A DNA stretch of 39,787 nt from Verrucomicrobiia bacterium (GTDB lineage Bacteria > Verrucomicrobiota > Verrucomicrobiia > Verrucomicrobiales > Akkermansiaceae), in assembly GCA_030432565.1 (NCBI GenBank), contig JAUIGV010000043.1, forward strand, positions 1 through 39,787, in the 5' to 3' direction. The position numbers were made by a program, and so were the translations under genes. Shown in pieces: positions 9,816-17,988 of this stretch. Every line of letters begins with the position of its first letter. Positions within the stretch are counted from its first letter, which is position 1. Below the pieces are notes generated by a model. It searched no databases, had not been told where the DNA came from, and was given only the letters and a program-made list of their open reading frames with translations.

Positions 9816-9944
9816 CAGAAGGAGTTTCGGAAAGCTAGCGGTCAGAAATACGGTCAGCCAGCCTCTAATCTTGCCCGTCCATTTCGGACCAAAAAACGTT
9901 TCTCCTCGATCCATGGTCCGGGATTCCCTAATCTGCAACAATCC

Positions 9945-10247
9945 ATGAAATCAAAACTCAGCATCGCCTCCGCCATCATTGCCATCCTCTCCCTCGGATT
10001 CATCTTCCTGCCCGCCCGGGCCCAGGACGATGTCGCCGACACTCCCCCTGCTGCAGAGGCTAAAACCGTCGTGAAATGGCAACATCTTGCGCTCAACGAC
10101 AACGCCCGCAAGAGGTTCGGAGGAACAGAACTTGCCCGCAAAATCAACAGCCTTGGTGAAGAAGGCTGGGAAATGGTGAGCGTTCTCAACTTTCAGGAGG
10201 AAGGAACGACGAACAAGACCGTCTATTACTTCAAGCGTCCGCTCTAG
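9945..10247 (+). CDS. Small exported DUF4177-like protein
   Basis: A 100-residue protein. Residues 1-26 are a signal peptide (MKSKLSIASAIIAILSL then FIFLPARAQ). The mature part matches the DUF4177 pattern: VKWQHLALND near residue 43, LARKINSLGEEGWEMVSV at 63-80, and the terminal YYFKRPL. DUF4177 proteins are small alpha-beta proteins of unknown function, usually cytoplasmic, so the export signal is a variation worth noting. An open frame extends upstream to 9456 but that part is antisense to the PSCyt gene; the signal peptide supports the ATG at 9945. It is divergent from the PSCyt gene and 53 bases upstream of the PQQ-propeller gene, possibly in one transcript with it. Confidence 0.82.
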   Translation: MKSKLSIASAIIAILSLGFIFLPARAQDDVADTPPAAEAKTVVKWQHLALNDNARKRFGGTELARKINSLGEEGWEMVSVLNFQEEGTTNKTVYYFKRPL

Positions 10248-10300
10248 CCCGGCCCCGGGGTTGAAACTCCGCCCTCGTTCCACGCGTAGGAGAAAGAACC

Positions 10301-11512
10301 ATGACCATGAAAAGCGGATTTTTTTACCTGGGCCTCCTTGCAACCAGCCTGGCCGGAGAGTGGCCGGGATGGCGGGGACCAACCGGAGACGGGATCGTTC
10401 CCGACACCAGGGCACCGCTTGAGTGGTCGATCGGGAAGGACGTGAAATGGAAGGTCAGAATTCCCGGAAAGGGACACGCCTCCCCGGTCATTTGGGGAGA
10501 CGCCCTTTTCCTGGTCTCGGCTGATGAAGAATCAGGTGAACGCATCCTCATGCGCCTCGATCTGAAGACCGGCAAAACCATTTGGACAAAGACGGTTCTC
10601 GAATCACCCATCGAAAAAGTGCATCGCAAGAACAGCCGGGCTTCCAGCACTCCGGTCACGGATGGCAAGTCAATCATGGTGAGCTTCCTCGACAAGGAGC
10701 AGATGTTCATTGCCTCCTACGACTTCAACGGGAAAAAGCTCTGGGAAAAAAGACCGGGCATTTTTTCAAGTGTCCATGGATATTGCTCCAGCCCCGTCCT
10801 TTGGAACGACAAAGTGATCATTAACGGCGACCACGACGGGAATGCCTACATCGTCGCGTTGGACAAAGAGACCGGCAAAGAAGTTTGGAAAACACCCCGG
10901 CCCAACAAGACGCGGAGTTACTGCACTCCCCTGCTCCGGAGAATTGGCGGACGCAATCAATTGATTCTCTCGGGAAGTAAAAGTGTGGCTTCCTACGATC
11001 CCGACACCGGCAAGCAGCACTGGATCATCGACGGACCCACGGATCAGTTTGTCGCCTCGATGGTCTACGATGGAAAGTATCTCTACATGACCTGCGGTTT
11101 TCCCACCAAACACATGATGGCGATCGATCCCACCGGCAGTGGAAACGTCACCGACACCCATGTCGTTTGGCACACCCGGAAAAACCCTTCGTATGTTCCC
11201 AGCCCGGTGGTGGTGAACGGCTACTACCTTGCGGTCTCCGACTCGGGAACTGCCACCTGCTGGAAGGCGCGCGATGGCGAGCTGCTGTGGAAGCAGAAGC
11301 TGGGACGCGAGCATTCCGCTTCGCTTGTAGTCTTGCGGGACCATGTTGTTTTCGGATCCGAGAAAGGGTTAATCACGGTGGTGAAACCCGGGGAGGAATT
11401 TGAGGAAGTCGCAAAAATGGAACTGGGCGAACCTCTCTGGGCCTCGCCCGTCATTACCGATGGGCAGTGGTTTCTCCGCGGCGAAGAGCACCTCTTCTGC
11501 ATCGGAAAGTGA
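10301..11512 (+). CDS. Secreted PQQ-like beta-propeller protein
   Basis: A 403-residue exported propeller. After a short signal peptide (FYLGLLATSLAG) comes WPGWRGPTGDG, the hallmark start of the PQQ-binding-like propellers common in Verrucomicrobia and Planctomycetes. Repeated blade motifs follow: LDLKTGKTIWTKTV, YDFNGKKLWEK, LDKETGKEVWKT, YDPDTGKQHWIIDG and KARDGELLWKQKLG. An AGGAG lies 8 bases before the ATG at 10301; a second ATG six bases later is also possible. No haem-binding CxxCH is present and I see no proof of quinone binding, so the name reflects the fold only. The gene ends four bases before the end of the convergent thioesterase gene. Confidence 0.9.
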   Translation: MTMKSGFFYLGLLATSLAGEWPGWRGPTGDGIVPDTRAPLEWSIGKDVKWKVRIPGKGHASPVIWGDALFLVSADEESGERILMRLDLKTGKTIWTKTVLESPIEKVHRKNSRASSTPVTDGKSIMVSFLDKEQMFIASYDFNGKKLWEKRPGIFSSVHGYCSSPVLWNDKVIINGDHDGNAYIVALDKETGKEVWKTPRPNKTRSYCTPLLRRIGGRNQLILSGSKSVASYDPDTGKQHWIIDGPTDQFVASMVYDGKYLYMTCGFPTKHMMAIDPTGSGNVTDTHVVWHTRKNPSYVPSPVVVNGYYLAVSDSGTATCWKARDGELLWKQKLGREHSASLVVLRDHVVFGSEKGLITVVKPGEEFEEVAKMELGEPLWASPVITDGQWFLRGEEHLFCIGK

Positions 11513-11516
11513 GAAA

Positions 11517-11969
11517 CTAGGATCTCTCGTCTAAATCCGAAACGACAAAGGTCCCCTCGAAAGAACCGACCGCTTCCCCGGCACAGGTGAGTTGGCTGGC
11601 AAGTCGAAGCCGGCCGATCTTTTTGCGGGAAAGAGACTTCAAGAGAAAGTCCCAGTCTCTTTCGGATCCGAGATTACAGGTGGCCATGAATTCCCCCTGA
11701 ACCGGTTTCAGGTATTCCATGGAGTTCTTTTGAATCACAATGCGCGGTTTGATTTCAGGATGGTTGCGAAGGCGGCAATGAATCAAGGACCACGCCGAGA
11801 GAATACAGAGAGCCGAGGCACTCCCGCCAAAGACGGTCTCACGATGATTGATGTTGGGCGCAATGGGCGCACTCAGAGTGAGGGCGGTGTCGGAAATGGA
11901 ATCGACTTCGACCTCCATCGCACGCGTGAGCGGAATGTGATTGTAGAGATATTCTTTAAGCGAAGACAT
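11517..11969 (-). CDS. YiiD C-terminal-like hotdog thioesterase
   Basis: A 150-residue protein that resembles the thioesterase domain found at the C-terminus of YiiD (PF09500), a hotdog-fold family thought to hydrolyse acyl-CoA or acyl-ACP thioesters. Supporting features are IPLTRAMEVEVDSI near the start, IAPNINHRETVFGGSASALCILSAW in the middle (the hydrophobic central helix and preceding His/Asn), and the final strands LRLASQLTCAGEAVGSFEGTFVV. The length matches a single hotdog domain. The ATG at 11969 is used; a TTG at 11996 would add nine residues. It lies 51 bases after ftsK on the same strand. The natural substrate cannot be read from the sequence. Confidence 0.8.
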   Translation of the reverse strand: MSSLKEYLYNHIPLTRAMEVEVDSISDTALTLSAPIAPNINHRETVFGGSASALCILSAWSLIHCRLRNHPEIKPRIVIQKNSMEYLKPVQGEFMATCNLGSERDWDFLLKSLSRKKIGRLRLASQLTCAGEAVGSFEGTFVVSDLDERS

Positions 11970-12020
11970 TGGCTCTGGAAGCGGGAAGGAAGACAACCAG
12001 GGGCATTGCTCCAGCGATCC

Positions 12021-14480
12021 TTATTCAGGAACACCCACGCCGGGAATGAGAACCTCCCGGGGCTTGGCGCCATCACCCGGCCCCACGATACCCCGGGCTT
12101 CCAGAATATCGATCATGCGGGCGGCACGGGTGTAGCCAAGTCGCAGACGACGCTGAAGCAAGGACGTGCTGGCCTTGCCTTCGGCCTGCAACACTTCCAT
12201 GCAGCGCTCGAGAGTCTCCTCGTCGGCGTCCGAAACATCATCCTCCCCGCCGTCTCCGCCGGAGGCTCCGCTCTCGATCACCTTCTGGATACTCTCTTCA
12301 AACCGCTGCTCGGATTGATTGGCGCAGAAGTCGACGATTTGCTCGACTTCTTCATCCGAAACAAAAGCACCCTGGGCACGTTCCAACTTGGCCGATCCCG
12401 GAGGGAGGAAGAGCATGTCTCCTTTACCCACCAATTTCTCAGCGCCTTTGTTGTCGAGGATCACGCGGCTATCGAGTGAGGACGAAACCTGGAAAGCGAT
12501 GCGGCTTGGAATGTTTGCCTTGATGATACCGGTAACAACATCAGCACGCGGAGTCTGGGTCGCGACGATCAGGTGGATCCCGGCGGCACGAGCCTTCTGG
12601 GCAATGCGGGCAATCGCCCCCTCGACATCCGCCGGAGCGGTCTGCATGAGATCGGCCAGCTCATCAATAATAACGACAATATACGGGAAGCGATCGGGAA
12701 CTTCGAGATCGTCTTCATGAACCTCGTCATCTTCCGAAGCCATGGGACCAATGTCGCCATCTTCAAAGGCCTTGGCCATGGACTCGATGGCCTCTTCATC
12801 GACGATCGATTCGATGTCCTCCTGCTCTTCCGGCGTGAGGACTTCCTCCTCGGGACGGATGCGGTTGTTAAAGCTGTCGAAGTTACGCACTCCCAGTTTC
12901 GCGAACACCTTATACCGGCGCTCCATTTCGTTCACGCACCAGTTCAAGGCCCCGACCACGCGCTTGGGGTCGGTCACAACAGGCACCACAAGATGGGGCA
13001 GCTTGGCATATACCTGCATCTCCACGACCTTGGGATCGATCATGATGAAGCGCAGTTCATCGGGCCCAAACTTATAGAGAATACTGGTGATGATGGAGTT
13101 GATACAAACCGATTTACCCGCACCGGTGGCACCGGCCACGAGACAGTGTGGCATGGCGGCGAGGTCCCCCACCACGGTATTGCCATAGACATCCTTTCCG
13201 AGAGCAAGCGGGATCTTGCGCTTGGAGCTGCGGAATGATTCGTCCTGAAGAAGTTCCCGAAGCGCAACCGCAACCCGGCTGTCATTGGCGATCTCAATGC
13301 CCACCGTGTCCTTTCCGGGAATCGGGGCCAAAATGTTGATTCGCTCGGCCTTGGTGGCGCGAGCCAGATCGGCCTCCAGCTGGGTGATCCGGCTGACGCG
13401 GAGGCCAATCGCAGGATAAATCTCGTAACGCGTGATGGTCGGACCGCGGGTGATATCGCCGGCTGTGACCTCGACACCGAAGGCGCGGCAGGTCTCGATA
13501 ATCATCGTCTGGGTCGCGAGAAGCTCCTCGCTGAAATCTTCTGGTTCTTCGTCGGCCTCCTCAAACTCGAGAAGATCAAAACCAGGCAGCTCGTAGTCCT
13601 CGAATCCTTCTGTGCTCAGGCCGATGTGGCTCGGTTTCTTCCGTTCAAAAGGCCGGGCTCCGGCGAGAGGAGCGACCTTCTTCTGGGAAGAATCGATGAT
13701 CTGCGGGGTAGGAACCTGACGCAGCGGAAGGACGGCCTGACCATCTTCCTCGACACCACCCGCAAGCTCGGGCGTTGGCTCGGCAGCAGGCTTGGCCTTC
13801 TTTCGCTTGGCACGTTTTTTTGGAGGAGACGGCACCATCTCTTGAGCGGATCGATCCGCCCGCTTTTCACGCCACTCACTGATAAATTCACGAGCCGAGG
13901 TGGCCGAGGTGCGGGCAAAAGCAACGGGATGCCATCCGGTCAAAAGAATCACGCTGGCAAGATACACCCCCAACAAAACGATCGCTGATCCCCACGGGCC
14001 AAGCAGGTTTTTAAAGACAAAATTTCCAAGTCCCTCACCGATCGCGCCACCGGGCCAGTTGCCAAAGTGAACGCTTCCAAATATCCCAAGAACGCTAAAC
14101 AGCGCGGCACTGGCAAACATCAGCGAGCCGAAGCCAATCAGGGTGTGCAGGCCAAGACGACTCTTAAACCAGGCCACCACCACGCCCAGCCAGATCGTCC
14201 CGACCGCCAACAGGTAGGCCGCCGCACCAAAAAGAGCAATAAACACGAAGCCAATCAAAGCCCCCACCGGCCCGATTAAATTCTGGGTATCACGCGACTC
14301 CACCCCTTCCGGAGCAAAGCTGCCGAGGAACTTCCAGTCAGCAAAATCAACGGTGGTGAACCGAATGAGAGAACAGAAAAGCAGCAATCCAACCAAGATC
14401 AGCCCAATCCCAATCAACTCCTGGCCACCCTCTTTCTTCAACACCGCGTGCTGCTTCCTCGGCTTATTTTGCTTGGCCAT
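12021..14480 (-). CDS. ftsK: DNA translocase FtsK/SpoIIIE
   Basis: An 819-residue ATP-driven DNA pump that clears chromosome termini from the division septum. The N-terminal 200 residues hold about four membrane spans. A low-complexity Pro/Lys/Glu linker follows (about 205-330). The motor domain has the Walker A GATGAGKS near residue 452 and Walker B IVVIIDELADL near 600, then TQTPRADVVTG and NIPSRIAFQVSSSLDSRVILD. The C-terminal gamma domain (DEETLERCMEVL to RMIDILEARGIVGP) is the winged helix that reads polar chromosome motifs such as KOPS. Between the motor motifs there is an acidic insert of nearly 60 residues. The start at 14480 gives the basic leader MAKQNKPRKQ; an ATG at 14528 is the alternative. 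Divergent from manA. Confidence 0.96.
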   Translation of the reverse strand: MAKQNKPRKQHAVLKKEGGQELIGIGLILVGLLLFCSLIRFTTVDFADWKFLGSFAPEGVESRDTQNLIGPVGALIGFVFIALFGAAAYLLAVGTIWLGVVVAWFKSRLGLHTLIGFGSLMFASAALFSVLGIFGSVHFGNWPGGAIGEGLGNFVFKNLLGPWGSAIVLLGVYLASVILLTGWHPVAFARTSATSAREFISEWREKRADRSAQEMVPSPPKKRAKRKKAKPAAEPTPELAGGVEEDGQAVLPLRQVPTPQIIDSSQKKVAPLAGARPFERKKPSHIGLSTEGFEDYELPGFDLLEFEEADEEPEDFSEELLATQTMIIETCRAFGVEVTAGDITRGPTITRYEIYPAIGLRVSRITQLEADLARATKAERINILAPIPGKDTVGIEIANDSRVAVALRELLQDESFRSSKRKIPLALGKDVYGNTVVGDLAAMPHCLVAGATGAGKSVCINSIITSILYKFGPDELRFIMIDPKVVEMQVYAKLPHLVVPVVTDPKRVVGALNWCVNEMERRYKVFAKLGVRNFDSFNNRIRPEEEVLTPEEQEDIESIVDEEAIESMAKAFEDGDIGPMASEDDEVHEDDLEVPDRFPYIVVIIDELADLMQTAPADVEGAIARIAQKARAAGIHLIVATQTPRADVVTGIIKANIPSRIAFQVSSSLDSRVILDNKGAEKLVGKGDMLFLPPGSAKLERAQGAFVSDEEVEQIVDFCANQSEQRFEESIQKVIESGASGGDGGEDDVSDADEETLERCMEVLQAEGKASTSLLQRRLRLGYTRAARMIDILEARGIVGPGDGAKPREVLIPGVGVPE

Positions 14481-14620
14481 GATCTTAAATGGGAAGAGAC
14501 AATTCCCCTGTGAGACCGAATTTCGCATAAGAACGGCCGATCAGGCAAGAAGGAACTTAAAGGGATCTGCATAGTCTGGATTGCTTAAATATTCACCCTC
14601 ATCACAGTTTTCTTGTCTGC

Positions 14621-15580
14621 ATGGCCTCATCTGCGCATTTTCCAGCGATGGAACCGATTGCATTTTCGCCAATCTACATGACCCGCGTGTGGGGAGGCCG
14701 CTCGCTTGAAACGGTCTATCAACGGGACCTCCCCGACGAGCAACCCTACGGGGAATCGTGGGAAATGAGTGACCGGGCTGACGAGCAATCCATCGTTTCG
14801 TCAGGTCCCTTCGCCGGCAAATCGCTGCACGACCTCTGGACCAACCATCGGGAGGAGATCTTTGGAGAGGACCTCACCGGAGACCGCTTCCCCCTTCTCA
14901 TCAAGATTCTCGACGCCCGCGACGACCTTTCCATCCAGGTCCACCCTCCCGCGGAAGTCGCTGACGAGTTGGGAGGCGACCCTAAGACCGAAATGTGGTA
15001 TATCGCCGATTGCGATCCCGGAGCCAAACTCTACATCGGCTTGAAGGATGGCTGCACACGCGACACGTTCGAGCGGTCCCTCGCCGAAGGAACAGTGGAA
15101 GAGCAAGTCCACGCCGTCAGCCCGCGAGCGGGCGAATCGATCTTCATTCCCTCCGGACGACTTCATGCGATCGGCGCTGGCTTTCTCATTTACGAGATTC
15201 AGCAAAATTCGGATACAACCTACCGGGTTTTCGATTGGAATCGCGTTGGGCTCGATGGCGCCCCAAGAGACCTGCACATTGAGGAATCGATGGCATCCAT
15301 CGACTTTGATGATTTTGAGCCGGGAATGGATCAGCCGGATGGCGACACGCTCGCGTCGTGCGAATATTTTATCGTCACCCGTCACAACATTCCGGAGTCT
15401 CAAGAGATCACGATTCAAAATGATGCCTTTTCCATTATCACGGTGATTTCCGGGGAGATCCGCTCGGATGCAGGGACGATTTTCAAAACCGGTGATTTTC
15501 TGATCCTGCCAAGAAATGCCCATCCTCTGATCGCTCAAACAGATTGCCAGGTTCTCCGAACGAGCCTTCCGGGCAACTAG
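14621..15580 (+). CDS. manA: Mannose-6-phosphate isomerase, class I
   Basis: Zinc-dependent cupin enzyme that interconverts mannose-6-phosphate and fructose-6-phosphate, feeding GDP-mannose synthesis or mannose catabolism. The 319-residue product matches short bacterial type I enzymes. Visible metal ligands are the Gln and His of SIQVHP near residue 107, the Glu of KTEMWYIAD near 124, and the His of SGRLHAIGAG near 181. The motifs WGGRSLE near the N-terminus and the FDWNRVG segment near residue 207 also fit. The ATG at 14621 is used; a second ATG at 14648 would remove nine residues. The HupE-type gene starts 10 bases after its stop, so both may share one transcript without an evident functional link. 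Confidence 0.93.
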   Translation: MASSAHFPAMEPIAFSPIYMTRVWGGRSLETVYQRDLPDEQPYGESWEMSDRADEQSIVSSGPFAGKSLHDLWTNHREEIFGEDLTGDRFPLLIKILDARDDLSIQVHPPAEVADELGGDPKTEMWYIADCDPGAKLYIGLKDGCTRDTFERSLAEGTVEEQVHAVSPRAGESIFIPSGRLHAIGAGFLIYEIQQNSDTTYRVFDWNRVGLDGAPRDLHIEESMASIDFDDFEPGMDQPDGDTLASCEYFIVTRHNIPESQEITIQNDAFSIITVISGEIRSDAGTIFKTGDFLILPRNAHPLIAQTDCQVLRTSLPGN

Positions 15581-15590
15581 GACAACTTCA

Positions 15591-16691
15591 ATGATCGCCT
15601 CCCTGCTCCGTCGCATTCTGGCCTTTGCGGTGGTGACCTCGACGGTGAGTGCGCACGTTGTCGAGCAGTTTTACCTCTCCGTCGAAGAGACCGGATCCGA
15701 GTGGCGCCTCGATGTCACTTTTGACGCCAGCTATGCTTTTGAAGAATTGCGCGACGATCCCAACTCTCCACAACCGGAGAGCTCTTGGTTGGTCTCAATG
15801 AACGAAGCTCAATATGAGGAACTTCGCGGGGGAGCAGAAAAATTCCTAAGGCAAGCGATTTCATTTCACCACGATGGCAGGGAAACACCCTTCACCATTT
15901 CCTTCCCGGATTTTGACTCCACCCCGCCGCGCTTCCCCCAACTCTCAGCCGGTGGCGCCTATGTCACGATCCGGCTCGAAGGGACCATTCCCGCATGGCA
16001 GGGTGGCGAACTCAATCTCACCGTCTCCCCGGACATCCGCCCCAATTTTATCCTCGCCAAAAAGACAGAAGGTGAGATCCATCTCGAGGTCGTCTCGCCC
16101 GGCGGGAGCAAACCGATCTTCTTCCTGGACCGTGGCAGACTGGCGCTCCTTTGGCTTGGATTTCGACATGTCGTCCCGGACGGATTTGATCATATCCTTT
16201 TCATTCTCGCCCTCTTCCTGATGGCGCGGAAATGGCGTCCCCTCCTCGCCCAGTCCCTCGCCTTCACCATCGCGCATAGTCTGAGCCTTGGGCTTGTCGT
16301 GTTCAGGGCGATCACGATTGAGACCTTGCCCGGAAGCACTCTTATCGAACCTCTGATCGCGCTGAGTATCGCCGCACTCGCGATTGAAAATCTCTTCCGC
16401 AAGGAACTCCACACCAGGCGTCTGGTGGTCGTCTTCCTTTTCGGTCTCATTCATGGCTTGGGTTTTGCCGGCAGCCTCGGCGCGGTGTTGCAGAACGAAC
16501 CCCGCCTTTTTTCTTCGCTGGTTCTCGCCAACGTCGGCGTGGAACTTGCCCAAATCTCAGTTCTCGCGGCAGCCTGGTTGGCAACGATGCGATGGTGGCA
16601 AAGCGCCTCCTACCAAAAAACACGAATGGCATCGTCACTCGTCATCGCCACCATTGGCGTTTATTGGACGATTGAACGGCTGACTATTTGA
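15591..16691 (+). CDS. HupE/UreJ-type membrane protein with large extracytoplasmic domain
   Basis: A 366-residue membrane protein. Residues 1-22 are a signal sequence, 23 to about 180 a strand-rich extracytoplasmic domain, and the rest carries about six membrane helices. The first is preceded by FRHVVPDGFDHILFILALFL, and a later one contains GLIHGLGFAGSLG, the two signature stretches of the HupE/UreJ_2 family (PF13795). Relatives in hydrogenase and urease clusters are linked to nickel uptake, but this two-domain form occurs without such enzymes and its cargo is unknown. No hydrogenase or urease gene is nearby. The stop overlaps that of the convergent peptidase gene by eight bases. Confidence 0.85.
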   Translation: MIASLLRRILAFAVVTSTVSAHVVEQFYLSVEETGSEWRLDVTFDASYAFEELRDDPNSPQPESSWLVSMNEAQYEELRGGAEKFLRQAISFHHDGRETPFTISFPDFDSTPPRFPQLSAGGAYVTIRLEGTIPAWQGGELNLTVSPDIRPNFILAKKTEGEIHLEVVSPGGSKPIFFLDRGRLALLWLGFRHVVPDGFDHILFILALFLMARKWRPLLAQSLAFTIAHSLSLGLVVFRAITIETLPGSTLIEPLIALSIAALAIENLFRKELHTRRLVVVFLFGLIHGLGFAGSLGAVLQNEPRLFSSLVLANVGVELAQISVLAAAWLATMRWWQSASYQKTRMASSLVIATIGVYWTIERLTI

Positions 16692-17880
16692 AGGTGATGG
16701 TAATTCCTTCCCGTTTCCAGGCCTTGGAAATATCCTCCTCCAGTTCCTCCCACGAGCGCCCGTTGCGAAGCTCCTTGAGAGCAGCCTCCCCGGACTTCCC
16801 TGATTTCAGAGCCTTGAGAAATTTCGTAATGCTGGTGCGATCCTCCTCAAGGTGGAAAAAATAGTAGGTCATGAGCAGACCGAAGCCATAGTTGAAGTTT
16901 CCGTTTTTGGTGAACTGCCCGTAGGATTGAAGCATGTAGGCCTTTAAATCAGGCGCAGCAATCTTGTTCCCCAAGCCCCGTCCGCGACGTTTTGCCCGAT
17001 TGTAGCTGATGACATCCCGTTTGATCGCGTGGATGTTGTTATCCACCAAAAACTTTCCTGTCTGATAAGGCGTCGCCGAAACATACTCGGCCAGCCCCTC
17101 GGAAAACCATCCCAGAGCGCCGGGTTGAAAATAGTGAACATCGGTAAGCTGATGGGTCAGCTCATGAGGCAGGACATCGTTGTTCCCATTGTTGTCATGA
17201 ACATAGCGGTCGCCCTTACGCTTGACTCCCATGCTGGTCAGCGGAGCCAGAATGACGCCGAATTTTCCCCGTGACATATAAACGCCGCCCGAGTTCGGAG
17301 GCCCGCCGTTGCGCACGTAGTTTGAATAAGATCCAAAAAGATAAATCCGGTTGCGAAAGAGCGCCCCCGGAATGTGAGCCTTCATCGTGGAAATCGGAAG
17401 CACCCTGCAATACTCGCGTGTGGTCTCAAAGAGGATGGCGAACTTCTTCACGATCTGATTCGCCAACTTCACATCCGAGATGAATTCGTAATTGGGACTA
17501 TGGTAAACGAACTTTCGATTCGCGGCATCTTCAGTGACCGTTTTTATGAGAATATCAGGATTAATCCTGGCCGCATCAGGCCAGCGATCATCCCAGTTCT
17601 CTTCCACCTTCAAGCTATCCTGCTGATTCAAGGCGTCCTGAGCCTTCTTCCCGCCCCTTTCGCCGGCGCGAATCCAAGCTTGAATGAAAGTCTGATCCGC
17701 TTTCGAGAGGGTCGAAGCTTTGACCCAGTAGGACTTCCCGCCCTTCATCGCCAGCTTCACCTCCCCGCCTTTCACTTCGGTCAAAAACGCTTCGATTTTC
17801 TTCCCCTCGTTATTCGTAAAAACCCGGGCACCTAGCGACTGCACAAGCAGTGCAAGGATGAATAGAATTGACGTTTTCAT
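16684..17880 (-). CDS. Secreted SHD1-domain HExxH metallopeptidase-like protein
   Basis: A 398-residue exported protein. The signal peptide MKTSILFILALLVQSLGA sets the start at 17880. Residues about 18-70 (RVFTNNEGKKIEAFLTEV, then KGGKSYWVKASTLSKADQTFI) match the SHD1-like domain common in PVC secreted proteins. The C-terminal half contains HELTH near residue 237, the zinc-binding HExxH pattern, and a downstream Glu in GWFSEGLAEYVS near 260, giving a gluzincin-like arrangement similar to DUF1570/peptidase MA-like families. Protease activity is therefore predicted but not certain. The gene ends in an eight-base overlap with the convergent HupE-type gene and stands 108 bases downstream of the DUF1501 gene. 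Confidence 0.83.
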   Translation of the reverse strand: MKTSILFILALLVQSLGARVFTNNEGKKIEAFLTEVKGGEVKLAMKGGKSYWVKASTLSKADQTFIQAWIRAGERGGKKAQDALNQQDSLKVEENWDDRWPDAARINPDILIKTVTEDAANRKFVYHSPNYEFISDVKLANQIVKKFAILFETTREYCRVLPISTMKAHIPGALFRNRIYLFGSYSNYVRNGGPPNSGGVYMSRGKFGVILAPLTSMGVKRKGDRYVHDNNGNNDVLPHELTHQLTDVHYFQPGALGWFSEGLAEYVSATPYQTGKFLVDNNIHAIKRDVISYNRAKRRGRGLGNKIAAPDLKAYMLQSYGQFTKNGNFNYGFGLLMTYYFFHLEEDRTSITKFLKALKSGKSGEAALKELRNGRSWEELEEDISKAWKREGITITFK

Positions 17881-17988
17881 GACTTCAAGCTGCGGGAGCG
17901 TAACCAACTCGCCTAAAAATGCGACCCACCTGGGCAAAAATCCTCCCCCGCCGCTATGAAGCAGGTTTGAAAAACAGTCCCGTTGATA

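Noticed and set aside
14481-14620. Divergent promoter region between ftsK and manA
   Set aside because: Some AT-rich patches but no paired -35/-10 or operator good enough to annotate.
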